Positions 14,345 to 22,672 of a stretch of 27,761 nucleotides of DNA are shown in pieces (position 1 is the first letter of the stretch; the number at the start of each line of letters is the position of its first letter). The translations under genes and the position numbers were made by a program. The notes beneath the pieces are model-generated. The model was not told the origin of the DNA, did not search any database, and was given only the letters and a program-made list of their open reading frames with translations. The stretch lies in NCBI GenBank assembly GCA_964390805.1, contig CAYMKL010000094.1:1-27761 (forward strand). The letters are read 5' to 3'. Origin of the DNA: CAYMKL01 sp964390805. Its GTDB lineage: Bacteria > Chloroflexota > Anaerolineae > VGOG01.

Positions 14345-15548
14345 TGCCTCGGGCGTGTGGACGAAACAGCATCGCCAGCGCCAACCCTGCCGCAAACAGT
14401 CCCGCGCAGAGCAGGTACAACCCCCGCAGCTCAATCCACGGCATCAAGGCATAGGCCACCGGCGGTCCGATGGCGCTGCCCAGGTCGCCGGCCGTGTGCA
14501 GCAGACCGATGGCCCGCCCCCGTTGTGCCTGGCTTACCAGGTCGCCGGTGAGGGCTGTGGCGAGAGCCTGCACACTGCCCCCGGCCACAGCGCCCAGCGA
14601 TACGCCGGCCAGAATGGCTATCGGCTCGCCCCAGGCCACCAGCGCCATGCTGATGATGCCGATGGCCAGCCCCCACGCAGCTACCCCCCAGCGACTCCCC
14701 AGCCAGTCCGACACCGTCCCCGCCAGCGGAGCGGCTACCATGCTGAGGAGGGTCCGCCCGGCCGTGAGTGCACCGGTCAGCGTCGCCACCCCCAGGGTCA
14801 GGCCTGCGGATGACAACTGATCCCGCACCAACAACGCCATGGTAGCAGCCAGAACACCAGCAGTGACGAAGCGGTTTATCCCCTGCAATGATGCAACGAC
14901 CCACAGACCCCGATTAGCGCGCAGCCGGAGACTGCTCTCTTCAACTGGCGAGTCGCCTGGGTTGGGCAGGGCGCGACGTGTCTCTGGTAACAAGATCAAC
15001 GCCACCACACCGCCCACGGCCGTCACCGCTGCGCCGACCCACATCGTCGCGCCGTAGCCCAACCAGTCGGTGAGCAGGCCTCCGGCCAAGGTACTCAGCG
15101 CCGCGCCCAGGAAGAACCAGGTCTGATACAGGCCCGTCCAGCGCCCGCGATCCTGGGCCGTCGTCACGTCCAGGATGACCGTGGCTCCGCCGACCCAAAT
15201 GCCTGACCACGCCAGCCCCCACAGCAGCCGCCCGACCAGCATCGGCCAGAAGCCGCGGGTGGCCGCGTACACCACTGTGGAGAGCGCGCCAATGAACAGG
15301 GCCGGCACGAACAGCCGCCGCCGCGGCCAGCGGTCGTAGGCCAGCCCCGCCGGGCCGTTGAGAAAGACCCGCACCGCCCGGTTGACGCCCAGGATGATCC
15401 CCACGCTGCTCAGGGCGATACCGGCTTCGGCAGTGTGGGTGGGCAGCACGGTGTACAGCGCCCCGTCGCCCATGAGGGAGAGGGCCGTGCCCAGACCCAG
15501 AGGAAACAGTACTTTGCGTGGATGAATGGAGGTTTCGCTGTCGCTCAT
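14337..15548 (-). CDS. MFS transporter
   Basis: 403 residues from ATG 15548 (AGGT upstream, weak). It has twelve hydrophobic segments, the MFS signature loop as GPAGLAYDRWPRRRLF after helix 2, and AGTVSDWLGSRWG after helix 8. Its closest look is that of multidrug/sugar-efflux 12-helix MFS proteins; the substrate is unknown. Convergent with the histidine phosphatase: both stop codons lie in the palindrome TCACGTGA. The 5' side is a 202-bp composite palindromic element, so its promoter must lie within or beyond that repeat if it is not read through from the ferredoxin-like gene upstream. Confidence 0.85.
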   Translation of the reverse strand: MSDSETSIHPRKVLFPLGLGTALSLMGDGALYTVLPTHTAEAGIALSSVGIILGVNRAVRVFLNGPAGLAYDRWPRRRLFVPALFIGALSTVVYAATRGFWPMLVGRLLWGLAWSGIWVGGATVILDVTTAQDRGRWTGLYQTWFFLGAALSTLAGGLLTDWLGYGATMWVGAAVTAVGGVVALILLPETRRALPNPGDSPVEESSLRLRANRGLWVVASLQGINRFVTAGVLAATMALLVRDQLSSAGLTLGVATLTGALTAGRTLLSMVAAPLAGTVSDWLGSRWGVAAWGLAIGIISMALVAWGEPIAILAGVSLGAVAGGSVQALATALTGDLVSQAQRGRAIGLLHTAGDLGSAIGPPVAYALMPWIELRGLYLLCAGLFAAGLALAMLFRPHARGIT

Positions 15549-15560
15549 GGTTTTTCTACC

Positions 15561-15762
15561 TGTCATTGCGAGTCTTCCATGGCGCATCTCGCCATCCGTA
15601 GGGAGCAGAAACATCCCACCCCCTCCCTCGCAGGGAGAGGGGACTTACTCCCTCGCCCCGTTGGGGAGAGGGCTGGGGTGAGGGGAAGTTTCTAAGTAGG
15701 AGCATAGCGACGAAGCAATCCCCAACCTGGCAGGAGATTGCTTCGCTTTGCTCGCAATGACA
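15561..15762. repeat. 202-bp element with 12-bp terminal inverted repeats and a nested palindrome
   Basis: TGTCATTGCGAG (15561-15572) and its exact reverse complement (15751-15762) bound the element. The right half carries AGATTGCTTCGCTTTGCTCG, the dispersed 'cattgcgagcgaagcgaagcaatct' type. Inside lies a second palindromic unit (15613-15687, CCCTCCCTCGCAGGGAGAGG followed by CTCGCCCCGTTGGGGAGAG), so one repeat family seems to have landed in another. No clear target duplication is visible. Confidence 0.75.
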
Positions 15763-15768
15763 CAAGGT

Positions 15769-16707
15769 TCAATCGCGGGCACCGCTGGCGATGAGGGCGC
15801 GGATCTCCAGAGGTTCGCCCCTGGTTGGGTCGCGCACCAGTGATTGTGCTCCCTCAGGGCACTTGGAGACACACACGCCGCACCCCATGCAGGCGGCGGT
15901 GTCCACAACAACCATGCCGTCGTCCACCGAAAGCGCCCCAAACTGACAAAAGTCGGCGCAGATGCCGCAGCCGATGCACAACTCCGCAGCCACGCGGCTG
16001 ACGTGGCCGGAGGAAGCCAGCATCGGGGTGCCGTGATGCCAGGCTTGCATCGCCCCGCAGCAGCAGGCGCAGCAATTGCAGATGGCGTAGAAGCGGGCCA
16101 GCATGGCGTCCTTGAAGAAAGCGTGGTGCACGTGGCCTCGTTCGTCCTCAGCACGCAGGATCTCCACCGCCTCTTCCGACGTGATCCAGCGAGAACGGCG
16201 TGGATGGTGCTCGGCGATGAAACTGGCGAAAGGCTCGCCGATGATAAGGCAGACGTCGAGAGGCTGGCAGGGATTGGGGCGCGCGGCGCGGCAGGGACAC
16301 TCCAGGGCCACGATGTGAGTGGGGTTCTGCAGCACGATGTCGCGGGCACGGGGGTATGGGATTAGCTGCTCCAGGTTGGTCAGGCTGATCTCTTCCTCGA
16401 CAGTGACCAGTTGCTTTGCCGCCTCCAGGGGCACGACCTTGCCGTGGTAATCATCGGCCCAGGTACCGCGGTCAGCACCATCAGGCCACTTGGGTGGAAG
16501 CAGCCGGCCCAACTGACATACGAGCGGGCCAATTACACGAGCCAACGGATGTTCCCCGGTCCCGATGCCAATGTAAAGATATGGCCAGCGTGCATAGATG
16601 TATCCGTGCAACCAGTCAAAGAGAGAGTAACCTGGCGTGCGCCGTGCCTCTCGCGCGAAGGCCCTGGTAGAGGGTCGCACTAAGTTAGACCAGAATTTGG
16701 TCTTCAT
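15769..16707 (-). CDS. Multi-cluster ferredoxin-type iron-sulfur protein
   Basis: 312 residues from ATG 16707 (GGTGGAG upstream; GTG 16725 is an alternative). The C-terminus has a two-[4Fe-4S] ferredoxin domain: Cys 244, 247, 250, 254 and Cys 273, 276, 279, 283. Before it come C-P-C (137, 139), Cys 147 and 153, and an unusual run CNCCACCC at 210-217. Similar Cys-rich proteins with a C-terminal bacterial ferredoxin domain occur in anaerobic Chloroflexota and Deltaproteobacteria, but no role is established. The N-terminal 70 residues have moderately hydrophobic stretches (IYARWPYLYIGIGTGE) but no clear signal peptide. An electron-transfer role is inferred. Its stop lies 6 bp from the 202-bp repeat. 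Confidence 0.78.
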   Translation of the reverse strand: MKTKFWSNLVRPSTRAFAREARRTPGYSLFDWLHGYIYARWPYLYIGIGTGEHPLARVIGPLVCQLGRLLPPKWPDGADRGTWADDYHGKVVPLEAAKQLVTVEEEISLTNLEQLIPYPRARDIVLQNPTHIVALECPCRAARPNPCQPLDVCLIIGEPFASFIAEHHPRRSRWITSEEAVEILRAEDERGHVHHAFFKDAMLARFYAICNCCACCCGAMQAWHHGTPMLASSGHVSRVAAELCIGCGICADFCQFGALSVDDGMVVVDTAACMGCGVCVSKCPEGAQSLVRDPTRGEPLEIRALIASGARD

Positions 16708-16730
16708 CGCTTGACTATTCTCCACCCACG

Positions 16731-17876
16731 CTAAAGAGGCTTCTCGTAGACGCGGTAGTGCAGATAGGGCTTCGCGCCCACGCGCTGGACAATGCGATTG
16801 ATCATGGTATTCTTTTCCTGCAGCAGCGAAAGCTCCAACCGTTCATAGCCAACTTCTATACACCGTTGACCAAGTTCCATGCCCAGTAAAGCCTCCAGAC
16901 CTCGGGCCCGGTACTCAGGCAGCACACCGGCCATCTTGCCACAGGCAGTGCGAATGCGCCCCATGTGCCACTTCAACCTAATCAGGTCCCAGGGATAAAG
17001 CTTACCCCTTCTGAAGTGCCATAGCGCTTCGTTTAGGTCCATCAGAGCTACCGCGAAGCCCACGGGCTGGCCATCAACCTCAGCGATTACGATCAGATTT
17101 GGGTCGAGGAAGGGGCGCAGGGAGGCAGCCATACTGGAGAACTTCTCCAGACTCATGTCAATGTGGCCTGGTATAGTGCGAAAGGCCACGTTGTAGAGGT
17201 AGTGAATCTTGGCTATCTCCGAATCCCACTGGCTCATGTCTACCTTGTGGATGTTCGCACCCGTCCTGCTACGCACCTTCTCAGCCACACGCCACATCTT
17301 TGACGGCAAATTGCGCAAATCCCAATCAATGTCTTTGAACCATATCTCGTAAGCAAAATAGTCGTCATATTTTCGAAAGCCCAAGGGCTCTATCAACTGC
17401 CGATAATAGGGGGGAGTATGGCCCTCCCAGATGGATGGCCGCCTATCATAGCCAGCTATCTGCACCCCCACCTCGTCGGTCGGCGCTCCGTTGATAGGGC
17501 CTCGCATGAGATCCTTCCCTCGCTCCCGTAGCCAGTCAGCGGCAGCGGAGATCAACGCTTCAGCCACCTGCTCATCGTTGATGGCCTCAAAGAAGCCGAA
17601 GAAGCCTGTCTGGTCGTTGAGTTGCTGATTGTGTTGGTGGTTGACAATGGCGGCGACGGTGCCGACCACCTCCCCGTTGCGGCGTGCCAGGAATAGCTCG
17701 CGCTCTGCGTACTCCCAGAGAGGATTGCGCTGGGTGTCCAGCCTCTTCTCTATCTCACTGATGAGGGGAGGCACCCAATATCGGTCATTGGCGTAGATAC
17801 GCCAGGGGAAGCGAACGAAGAGCTTGAGGTCCTGTGGGGTGGCAACTGGTTGCACGTGTACGGTAGTTTTGGTCAT
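16731..17876 (-). CDS. GNAT-superfamily protein, YghO-like
   Basis: 381 residues from ATG 17876 with a strong GAGGAGG site; the frame is open upstream but only through palindromic repeat DNA. The N-terminus FVRFPWRIYANDRYWVPPLI and the FLARRNGEVVGTVAAIVNHQ block match the YghO-type acyl-CoA N-acyltransferase-fold proteins. A second GNAT-like half runs about residues 200-375 (VAEVDGQPVGFAVALMDLNE-like, MAGVLPEYRARGLEALL, LELSLLQEKNTMINRIVQRV). The R-x-x-G region (EYRARGLEALL) would be the CoA-binding motif. Function is uncharacterised; nothing here identifies a substrate. It begins 132 bp downstream of the xylulokinase-type gene on the same strand. Confidence 0.78.
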   Translation of the reverse strand: MTKTTVHVQPVATPQDLKLFVRFPWRIYANDRYWVPPLISEIEKRLDTQRNPLWEYAERELFLARRNGEVVGTVAAIVNHQHNQQLNDQTGFFGFFEAINDEQVAEALISAAADWLRERGKDLMRGPINGAPTDEVGVQIAGYDRRPSIWEGHTPPYYRQLIEPLGFRKYDDYFAYEIWFKDIDWDLRNLPSKMWRVAEKVRSRTGANIHKVDMSQWDSEIAKIHYLYNVAFRTIPGHIDMSLEKFSSMAASLRPFLDPNLIVIAEVDGQPVGFAVALMDLNEALWHFRRGKLYPWDLIRLKWHMGRIRTACGKMAGVLPEYRARGLEALLGMELGQRCIEVGYERLELSLLQEKNTMINRIVQRVGAKPYLHYRVYEKPL

Positions 17877-17938
17877 GAGCTTCCTCCTCATTCTTCGAAG
17901 AAGCGGTTGAAACCGCGCCTGAAGAGCTAAAGCTGGCT

Positions 17939-17976
17939 GACCACCTACGTGGACAGGTGCGACCACGTAGGTGGTC
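17939..17976. repeat. Perfect 14-bp inverted repeat between the kinase and YghO-like genes
   Basis: GACCACCTACGTGG (17939-17952) pairs exactly with 17963-17976 over a 10-nt loop. It has no T-run and resembles dispersed palindromes more than a standard terminator, though it lies just where one for the kinase transcript could be. Confidence 0.7.
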
Positions 17977-18008
17977 GCCCGGCATGGAGTGCCCTCACAG
18001 GTGCGATT

Positions 18009-19544
18009 TCAATCGCCATCCTTCTGGTTAAGCTGCCGATGGATCCCCTTCAGCGCGTCGTAGACCTTTTTGTAGGCGTCGAAGAGCTCGGCGTAGATCT
18101 CCGCGTTCTCGGCTCTAGGCTCGAAGGTGCGGGTTACCTGGATCACCGTTTTCAAGGCCTGGAAATCTGGGTAGAGGCCCAGGCCGACGGCGGCGATGAG
18201 GGCCGCACCAACGGCGCCGGCTTGCTGGGGATTGGCCACTTTCTCCACCCGCTTGCCTGTCACGTCGGCAATGATCTGCAACCAGGGATCTCCTTTGGCG
18301 CCCCCACCAATGACCCGTATCGCGTCTTGCTGCCAGCCGAACTTCTGACTCATGATCTCCAGAATCCAGCCCAGATTGTACGCCACGCCCTCGTACACGG
18401 CCCGCAACATGTGCTCGCGTCGGTGATCAACGCTTAGATTCAAGAATGTGGAACGAACGTAGACGTCCGACACCGGGCTGCGCTCCCCGTACATCCAGGG
18501 GGTGAAGAGGGTGCGTCCCGCTCCAGCCTCGACTTCCTCTACCACAGCGTCCATCAGGGCGAAGACGTTTTCCACCGACGGGTCGCTCTGCTCTTGGCGA
18601 TAAAACTGGTCGGCGATCCATTGCAGACATATCCCGGCTGTCTCCGTCTCGGCGATGAGGAAACACTTGGTCGGGTCGGCCGACTGGATGGTGGCCACGC
18701 CGTGCCGGCCGGTGGGCGACTTCTCCGTAATCACCCCTACCCAGCCCGATGTTCCCAGGGAGATGTGCCCTTCGCCCTCGCCCACGGCCCCTGAGCCTAC
18801 GGCCGCCGCCAGGACATCGCCAGTCCCACAGATGATGGGAGTCCCTTCCAGCAGGCCCAAGTCACGAGCCGCGCTCGTCGTCAGGCCGCCTACTCGTTCG
18901 TTCGAGGGCAACAGCTCGGGGAGCTTGTCTCCCGGCGCGCTCAGAAAGCGTATCAGAAAGTCATCCCATTTCTTGCTCTTGAGGTTGAACAGCCCGGTGG
19001 CCGATGCCGCCGCCCAGTCGGCCACCATCTGGCCGGTGCAACGATAGACCAGATAGCCATTAACATCGAGGAACTTACGAGTCCGGGCCACCAGGTCGGG
19101 CTCGTTCTGCTGGAGCCACATCAGCTTGGGCAGCACGTCTTTGCCCGTGGCCTCGGCTCCAACGACGGCGGCGAATATCCTGGGGTGGATAAGCTTGCGC
19201 ATCAGTTGCTGGGCCTGGGGAGCTGCCCGCCCGTCCAGCCAGATGATCCCTGGCCGCAAGGGAACGCCCTCGGCGCCCATAGGTATGATCCCCAACATCT
19301 GGGTGGAGAAGATCATACACAGAACGTCTTCAGGCGACACCCTGCACTCGGCCAAGAGGCGCTGCGTGCTCTTGGTAACAGCCTGCCACCAACCCTCTGG
19401 ATCCTGCTCAGCCCAATGGGTTTGGGGGTAGTCCACTTCATAGCTCTCAAAAGCGCTGCCAAAGATCCGCCCCCCTGGGTCTGTCAGCACCGCCTTGCTA
19501 CCTCGCGTGCCCACATCGTGGGCGATGATGTATTCCCCGCTCAT
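18009..19544 (-). CDS. xylB: FGGY-family carbohydrate kinase, xylulokinase type
   Basis: 511 residues from ATG 19544 with AGGAG 10 nt upstream; the reading frame extends further but overlaps the promoter. Domain I opens with IIAHDVGTRGSKAVLTD (ATP phosphate-binding strand). The region WAEQDPEGWW is typical of FGGY kinases. LDGRAAPQA contains the substrate-side Asp, and the second FGGY signature is GGGAKGDPWLQIIADVTGKR. Length and order fit xylulose kinase, which makes xylulose 5-phosphate in the cytoplasm. Other FGGY sugars (ribulose, fuculose) cannot be excluded, as no isomerase or sugar transporter is nearby to support the call. It has its own strong promoter, divergent from that of the MATE gene. 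Confidence 0.82.
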   Translation of the reverse strand: MSGEYIIAHDVGTRGSKAVLTDPGGRIFGSAFESYEVDYPQTHWAEQDPEGWWQAVTKSTQRLLAECRVSPEDVLCMIFSTQMLGIIPMGAEGVPLRPGIIWLDGRAAPQAQQLMRKLIHPRIFAAVVGAEATGKDVLPKLMWLQQNEPDLVARTRKFLDVNGYLVYRCTGQMVADWAAASATGLFNLKSKKWDDFLIRFLSAPGDKLPELLPSNERVGGLTTSAARDLGLLEGTPIICGTGDVLAAAVGSGAVGEGEGHISLGTSGWVGVITEKSPTGRHGVATIQSADPTKCFLIAETETAGICLQWIADQFYRQEQSDPSVENVFALMDAVVEEVEAGAGRTLFTPWMYGERSPVSDVYVRSTFLNLSVDHRREHMLRAVYEGVAYNLGWILEIMSQKFGWQQDAIRVIGGGAKGDPWLQIIADVTGKRVEKVANPQQAGAVGAALIAAVGLGLYPDFQALKTVIQVTRTFEPRAENAEIYAELFDAYKKVYDALKGIHRQLNQKDGD

Positions 19545-19577
19545 TGCTGTCTCCTGTCTCTGGTGAAGTGATGTGTA

Positions 19578-19606
19578 AGTATATCGCGTCTCGCGTCTGC
19601 TGTCAA
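19578..19606 (-). promoter_or_regulatory. Promoter for the xylulokinase-type gene
   Basis: On the minus strand TTGACA (19606-19601), 17 bp, TATACT (19583-19578). The start codon is 33 nt beyond the -10 box. Confidence 0.8.
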
Positions 19607-19623
19607 CCTGCGGCGTCCGGCAC

Positions 19624-19652
19624 TTGCGGGCAACTGCATATTGGAGTATAAT
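19624..19652 (+). promoter_or_regulatory. Promoter for the MATE gene
   Basis: TTGCGG (19624-19629), 17 bp, TATAAT (19647-19652). The leader of ~150 nt to ATG 19814 is mostly palindromic repeat DNA, so the mRNA would start with two strong hairpins. Confidence 0.75.
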
Positions 19653-19663
19653 CCCCGTGTCTC

Positions 19664-19765
19664 GCCCCCCCTCAGTCCCCCCCAACTCTGGGGGGGAAGT
19701 TGCTAGTTCCCCCTTCTCCCAGGGCCTGTCCTGAGCCTGCCGAAGGGTTGGGAGAAGGGGGCTAG
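19664..19765. repeat. Two palindromic repeat units in the MATE 5' leader
   Basis: 19664-19699 is the 36-bp unit also found in mrfA (one mismatch). 19709-19721 and 19749-19761 form a perfect 13-bp inverted repeat (CCCCCTTCTCCCA) enclosing 19724-19747, the GCCTGTCCTGAGCCTGCCGA-type dispersed repeat. CTAG flanks the second unit on both sides (19703-19706, 19762-19765), which could be a target duplication. Confidence 0.8.
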
Positions 19766-19813
19766 GGGGATGAGGGCTGCTCCAGAGCCACGCTCTACTT
19801 CGGAAAGGAAATC

Positions 19814-21202
19814 ATGACCGACACTGAAAACCCATTGCCCGCTAAGGGGGAATTGGCGGGGAAGCGAGACCTCACCACCGGCAGCATCCACCGCAACATC
19901 TGGATCCTGGCCGTCCCCATGATCCTGGAAATGGCCACCCTGAGCGTGACTCAGATCGTGGATACCTACTGGGTGGGTAAGCTAGGCTCGGCGGCGCTGG
20001 CTGCCGTGACCATCAGCATGACCCTACGCTGGGTCATCAATAGCATGGCCAACGGGCTGGGCATCGGCGGAATGGCAGTGGTGGCGCGGCGCATTGGGGC
20101 CGGCGACAGGGCGGAGGCCGACCACGCTACCTGGCAGGCGGTTCTGCTGGCCGTGTTCGCCTCCATCGTGCTGGGGGCCCTGGGCATCCTGGTGGCCGAA
20201 CCGACCTTGCGCATCCTCGGGGCCGACGCTGAAGTACTGGCGCTGGGAGTGCCATATCTGCGCATTCTCTTTGGCGGCCTGTTCACCCTCGTTCTGATCT
20301 TTGTCATCAACTCCCTGCTGCGCGGCGCGGGCGAGGCCCGGCTGGCATTATGGGTGCTGGTGGTGAGCCAGGGCCTGACCCTTATCCTGGAGCCGCTCCT
20401 CATCTTCGGATGGGGGCCGTTTCCGGCCTTGGGAGTGAACGGCTCCGCCTGGGCGGGGGTGCTGGGCTTTGGAGCGGGAGCGCTGTTCCAGATGGCCATC
20501 CTGCTGAGCGGACGGGCTCGCATTGCCATAAATCTCCGCGACCTGAGGCCCGACCTGCCACTGATGTGGCACATCGTCAAGATTGCCCTGCCAAGCACCG
20601 CTCAGATGACCCTGCGCTCCACTTCACGGCTGGCCATCCTGGCCATCGTGGGCCTGTACGGCACCTTCGCCACGGCTGGCTTCGGTGTGGCCAACCGCAT
20701 CCTGCTCATCGCCCTCATCCCAGGCTTTGGCCTGGCCAATGCTGCCGCTACTTTGGTAGGGCAGAACCTGGGCGCCCGCCAGCCCCGTCGGGCCGAACGC
20801 AGCGCGTGGTGGGTGGTCACCTACAACATCAGTCTGTTGGCTGTCTTTGCAGTGGTGTTCTTCGCCCTTGCCCGCCCGCTGGTCGCCTTCTTCGACACCA
20901 CACCGCAGGTGGGGGACCTTGGGGGCCAAGCTTTGCGTATAATAGCCCCTTCACTGGCCTTCAGCGCGGTGGGGGTGGTGCTGGCCCGCGGCTTCGACGG
21001 GGCCGGCAACACCGTGCCGGCCATGTTCGTCAACCTGTTGACCCTGTGGGGCCTGGAAGTTCCCCTGGCCTACGGCCTGTCTCAATGGACAGGACTGGGC
21101 ATCACCGGGGTGTGGGTCGGGCGAGCCCTCGCCAACGTGGCCAACGGCTTGTTATTCGCCTTCTGGTTCCGGTTGGGGCGATGGAAGAAGAGAGAGGTAT
21201 GA
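19814..21202 (+). CDS. MATE family efflux transporter
   Basis: 462 residues with about 12 transmembrane helices in two MatE halves (roughly residues 30-220 and 250-450). It opens with WILAVPMILEMATLSVTQIV and DTYWVGKLG, the usual first-helix region, and repeats the pattern at IVKIALPSTAQMTLRSTSRL. NSLLRGAGEA in the first half and ARGFDGAGNT in the second are the conserved R-G-x-G loops. The family exports cationic drugs or metabolites against Na+ or H+; substrate unknown. GGAAAGGAA lies 4-12 nt before the ATG. It is monocistronic as far as I can see, with a repeat hairpin after the stop. Confidence 0.9.
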   Translation: MTDTENPLPAKGELAGKRDLTTGSIHRNIWILAVPMILEMATLSVTQIVDTYWVGKLGSAALAAVTISMTLRWVINSMANGLGIGGMAVVARRIGAGDRAEADHATWQAVLLAVFASIVLGALGILVAEPTLRILGADAEVLALGVPYLRILFGGLFTLVLIFVINSLLRGAGEARLALWVLVVSQGLTLILEPLLIFGWGPFPALGVNGSAWAGVLGFGAGALFQMAILLSGRARIAINLRDLRPDLPLMWHIVKIALPSTAQMTLRSTSRLAILAIVGLYGTFATAGFGVANRILLIALIPGFGLANAAATLVGQNLGARQPRRAERSAWWVVTYNISLLAVFAVVFFALARPLVAFFDTTPQVGDLGGQALRIIAPSLAFSAVGVVLARGFDGAGNTVPAMFVNLLTLWGLEVPLAYGLSQWTGLGITGVWVGRALANVANGLLFAFWFRLGRWKKREV

Positions 21203-21245
21203 GACCGCGCCGATTTCTTCACACCTGATTCTGCTCGCCCTGGAT

Positions 21246-21308
21246 CGCCAGATCCAGGGCCAAAGCGGGGATTTGGCAATCCCCTCAGAGCAATTCTGGA
21301 TCTACCGT
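21246..21308. repeat. 63-bp palindromic repeat after the MATE gene
   Basis: 53 of 63 positions match 9636-9698, with a 26-bp core identical. The stem GGGGATT/AATCCCC is conserved, as is the flanking GATCCAGG. It may serve as a bidirectional end for the MATE transcript and the minus-strand S1 remnant. Confidence 0.75.
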
Positions 21309-21443
21309 TTATTTCTTCATACTCAACCCGATCCGCCCCCGCTCCAGATCAATGCTGACGACCTTGACCTCCACCACGTCGCCCACTGAGACCACCTCCA
21401 GCGGGTTCTTCACGTAGCGGTCGGCCATCTTGGAGACGTGCAC
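21309..21443 (-). pseudogene. C-terminal remnant of an S1 RNA-binding domain gene
   Basis: 44 codons read VHVSKMADRYVKNPLEVVSV, then GDVVEVKVVSIDLERG, then RIGLSMKK and a stop. This is the second half of an S1 domain as found at the end of Tex-type transcription accessory proteins. The frame is closed upstream by a TAG inside CCTAGG (21443-21448), so the rest of the gene is gone. The sequence to its right belongs to the threonine aldolase block. It is not expected to make a working protein. Confidence 0.8.
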
Positions 21444-21452
21444 CTAGGACTA

Positions 21453-22550
21453 TTATATCCAGATGGGAAGATTGCGCAAATGGGTCAGTGTGTAATAGCA
21501 TGAAGGCCTCAGCGCTCTGTCAAAAGCTTCCAGTGTGTAGTCGATATCTTCCGAGCTAATCCAGCGGTGCGTGACCAGCCTGACTCGGTACGGACCACTG
21601 GCGAGGAAGAGCACTCCGTAGGCGGCCATGCGATCTACAACCTCCTGGCCAGGCATGCCAAAGGTATCAGTGTGGATGTAGACCATGTTAGTTTGCACTT
21701 TCTTCAGGTCCACGCATCCCGGGAACAATTCCACAAGTCCTTCCGCCAATTTCCGTGCGTTGGCGTGATCTTCTGCCAAGCGTTCTATTCCCTTTTCCAA
21801 TGCCACGATTCCTGCTGCAGCGATCACTCCTGCCTGTCGCCAGCCCCCGCCCAGCAGCTTGCGGGCACGCTTAGCGCACTGGATGAACGCCCCATTGCCC
21901 GCCACTATTGAACCAATCGGCGCACTGAGCCCTTTAGATAGACAAAACATGATCGAATCCACGTGCTTAGTAAACTCTCTTACATCCACGCCAAGCCCAA
22001 CCGCAGCGTTGAATATGCGTGCGCCATCCATGTGCATAGGTATATCATGGCGTTTGGCCACCTCAGCTAGTTTGGCAAGATGTTCCGGTGGAATAATAAC
22101 GCCCTCCCCACGGTTGCTAGGGTCCTCTACGCAAATCAGGCCAGTCTGAGCAGCATGGATGTTATCGGGCCGGATAGCCTCCTCCACCTCGGTGGGATCT
22201 AAAGAGCCATCATGCAATGGGACGGCATGTGTCACACAGCCAGCGATACGGCTGATACTCCCCACCTCCCATAGAAACTGGTGCGTCTTATCTCCCAGGA
22301 TCACCTCTTGGCCTGGTGTTGTGTGAGCCAATACAGCGCATAGATTGCCCATTGTGCCCGAGGTGACGAAGAGTGCTGCTTCCTTGCCGACCTTTTCCGC
22401 TGCCATGGCCTGAAGCCTGTTGACGGTTGGGTCCTCATCGAAGCAATCATCCCCAACTTCTGCATTGCGCATCGCCTCCCTCATCTCGTCGGTCGGCACA
22501 GTCACGGTGTCGCTTCGCAAGTCGATTATCCTGTCTAGCTTGTCTTCCAT
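21453..22550 (-). CDS. ltaE: Low-specificity L-threonine aldolase
   Basis: 365 residues. PLP-dependent fold type I enzyme that cleaves L-threonine or allo-threonine to glycine and acetaldehyde. Signatures: DLRSDTVTVPTDEMREAM at the N-terminus, GTMGNLCAVLAH, MHMDGARIFNAAVGL (Asp for the PLP ring), and the Schiff-base Lys in FCLSKGLSAPIGS at about residue 210. The C-terminus has ~15 extra residues (SCYYTLTHLRNLPIWI) beyond the usual end. GAGGAGG lies about 13 nt before ATG. A strong minus-strand promoter at 22644-22672 fits. It abuts the CCTAGG junction with the S1 remnant, only 5 bp beyond its stop. Confidence 0.92.
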   Translation of the reverse strand: MEDKLDRIIDLRSDTVTVPTDEMREAMRNAEVGDDCFDEDPTVNRLQAMAAEKVGKEAALFVTSGTMGNLCAVLAHTTPGQEVILGDKTHQFLWEVGSISRIAGCVTHAVPLHDGSLDPTEVEEAIRPDNIHAAQTGLICVEDPSNRGEGVIIPPEHLAKLAEVAKRHDIPMHMDGARIFNAAVGLGVDVREFTKHVDSIMFCLSKGLSAPIGSIVAGNGAFIQCAKRARKLLGGGWRQAGVIAAAGIVALEKGIERLAEDHANARKLAEGLVELFPGCVDLKKVQTNMVYIHTDTFGMPGQEVVDRMAAYGVLFLASGPYRVRLVTHRWISSEDIDYTLEAFDRALRPSCYYTLTHLRNLPIWI

Positions 22551-22643
22551 AAGCTGATCTACACCTCCTCTGCTATCGGTCGCCCATTCACGCCCGCCTG
22601 CGATGGGTTGGGATGGGCAAAGTGGTCAGACCCTTGTTGGTGA

Positions 22644-22672
22644 ATCATATCACAGTATAATGACTTTGTCAA
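22644..22672 (-). promoter_or_regulatory. Promoter for threonine aldolase, with overlapping palindrome
   Basis: Minus strand TTGACA (22672-22667), 17 bp, TATGAT (22649-22644). ACTTTG-T-CAAAGT (22663-22675) is a perfect palindrome covering the -35 box, a possible operator. On the plus strand TTGTTG (22634-22639), 16 bp, TATAAT (22656-22661) overlaps it. Confidence 0.65.

Noticed and set aside
20350..21228. A 292-codon plus-strand frame inside the MATE gene
   Set aside because: It is an out-of-frame shadow of the MATE coding sequence, rich in Gly, Arg and Pro.
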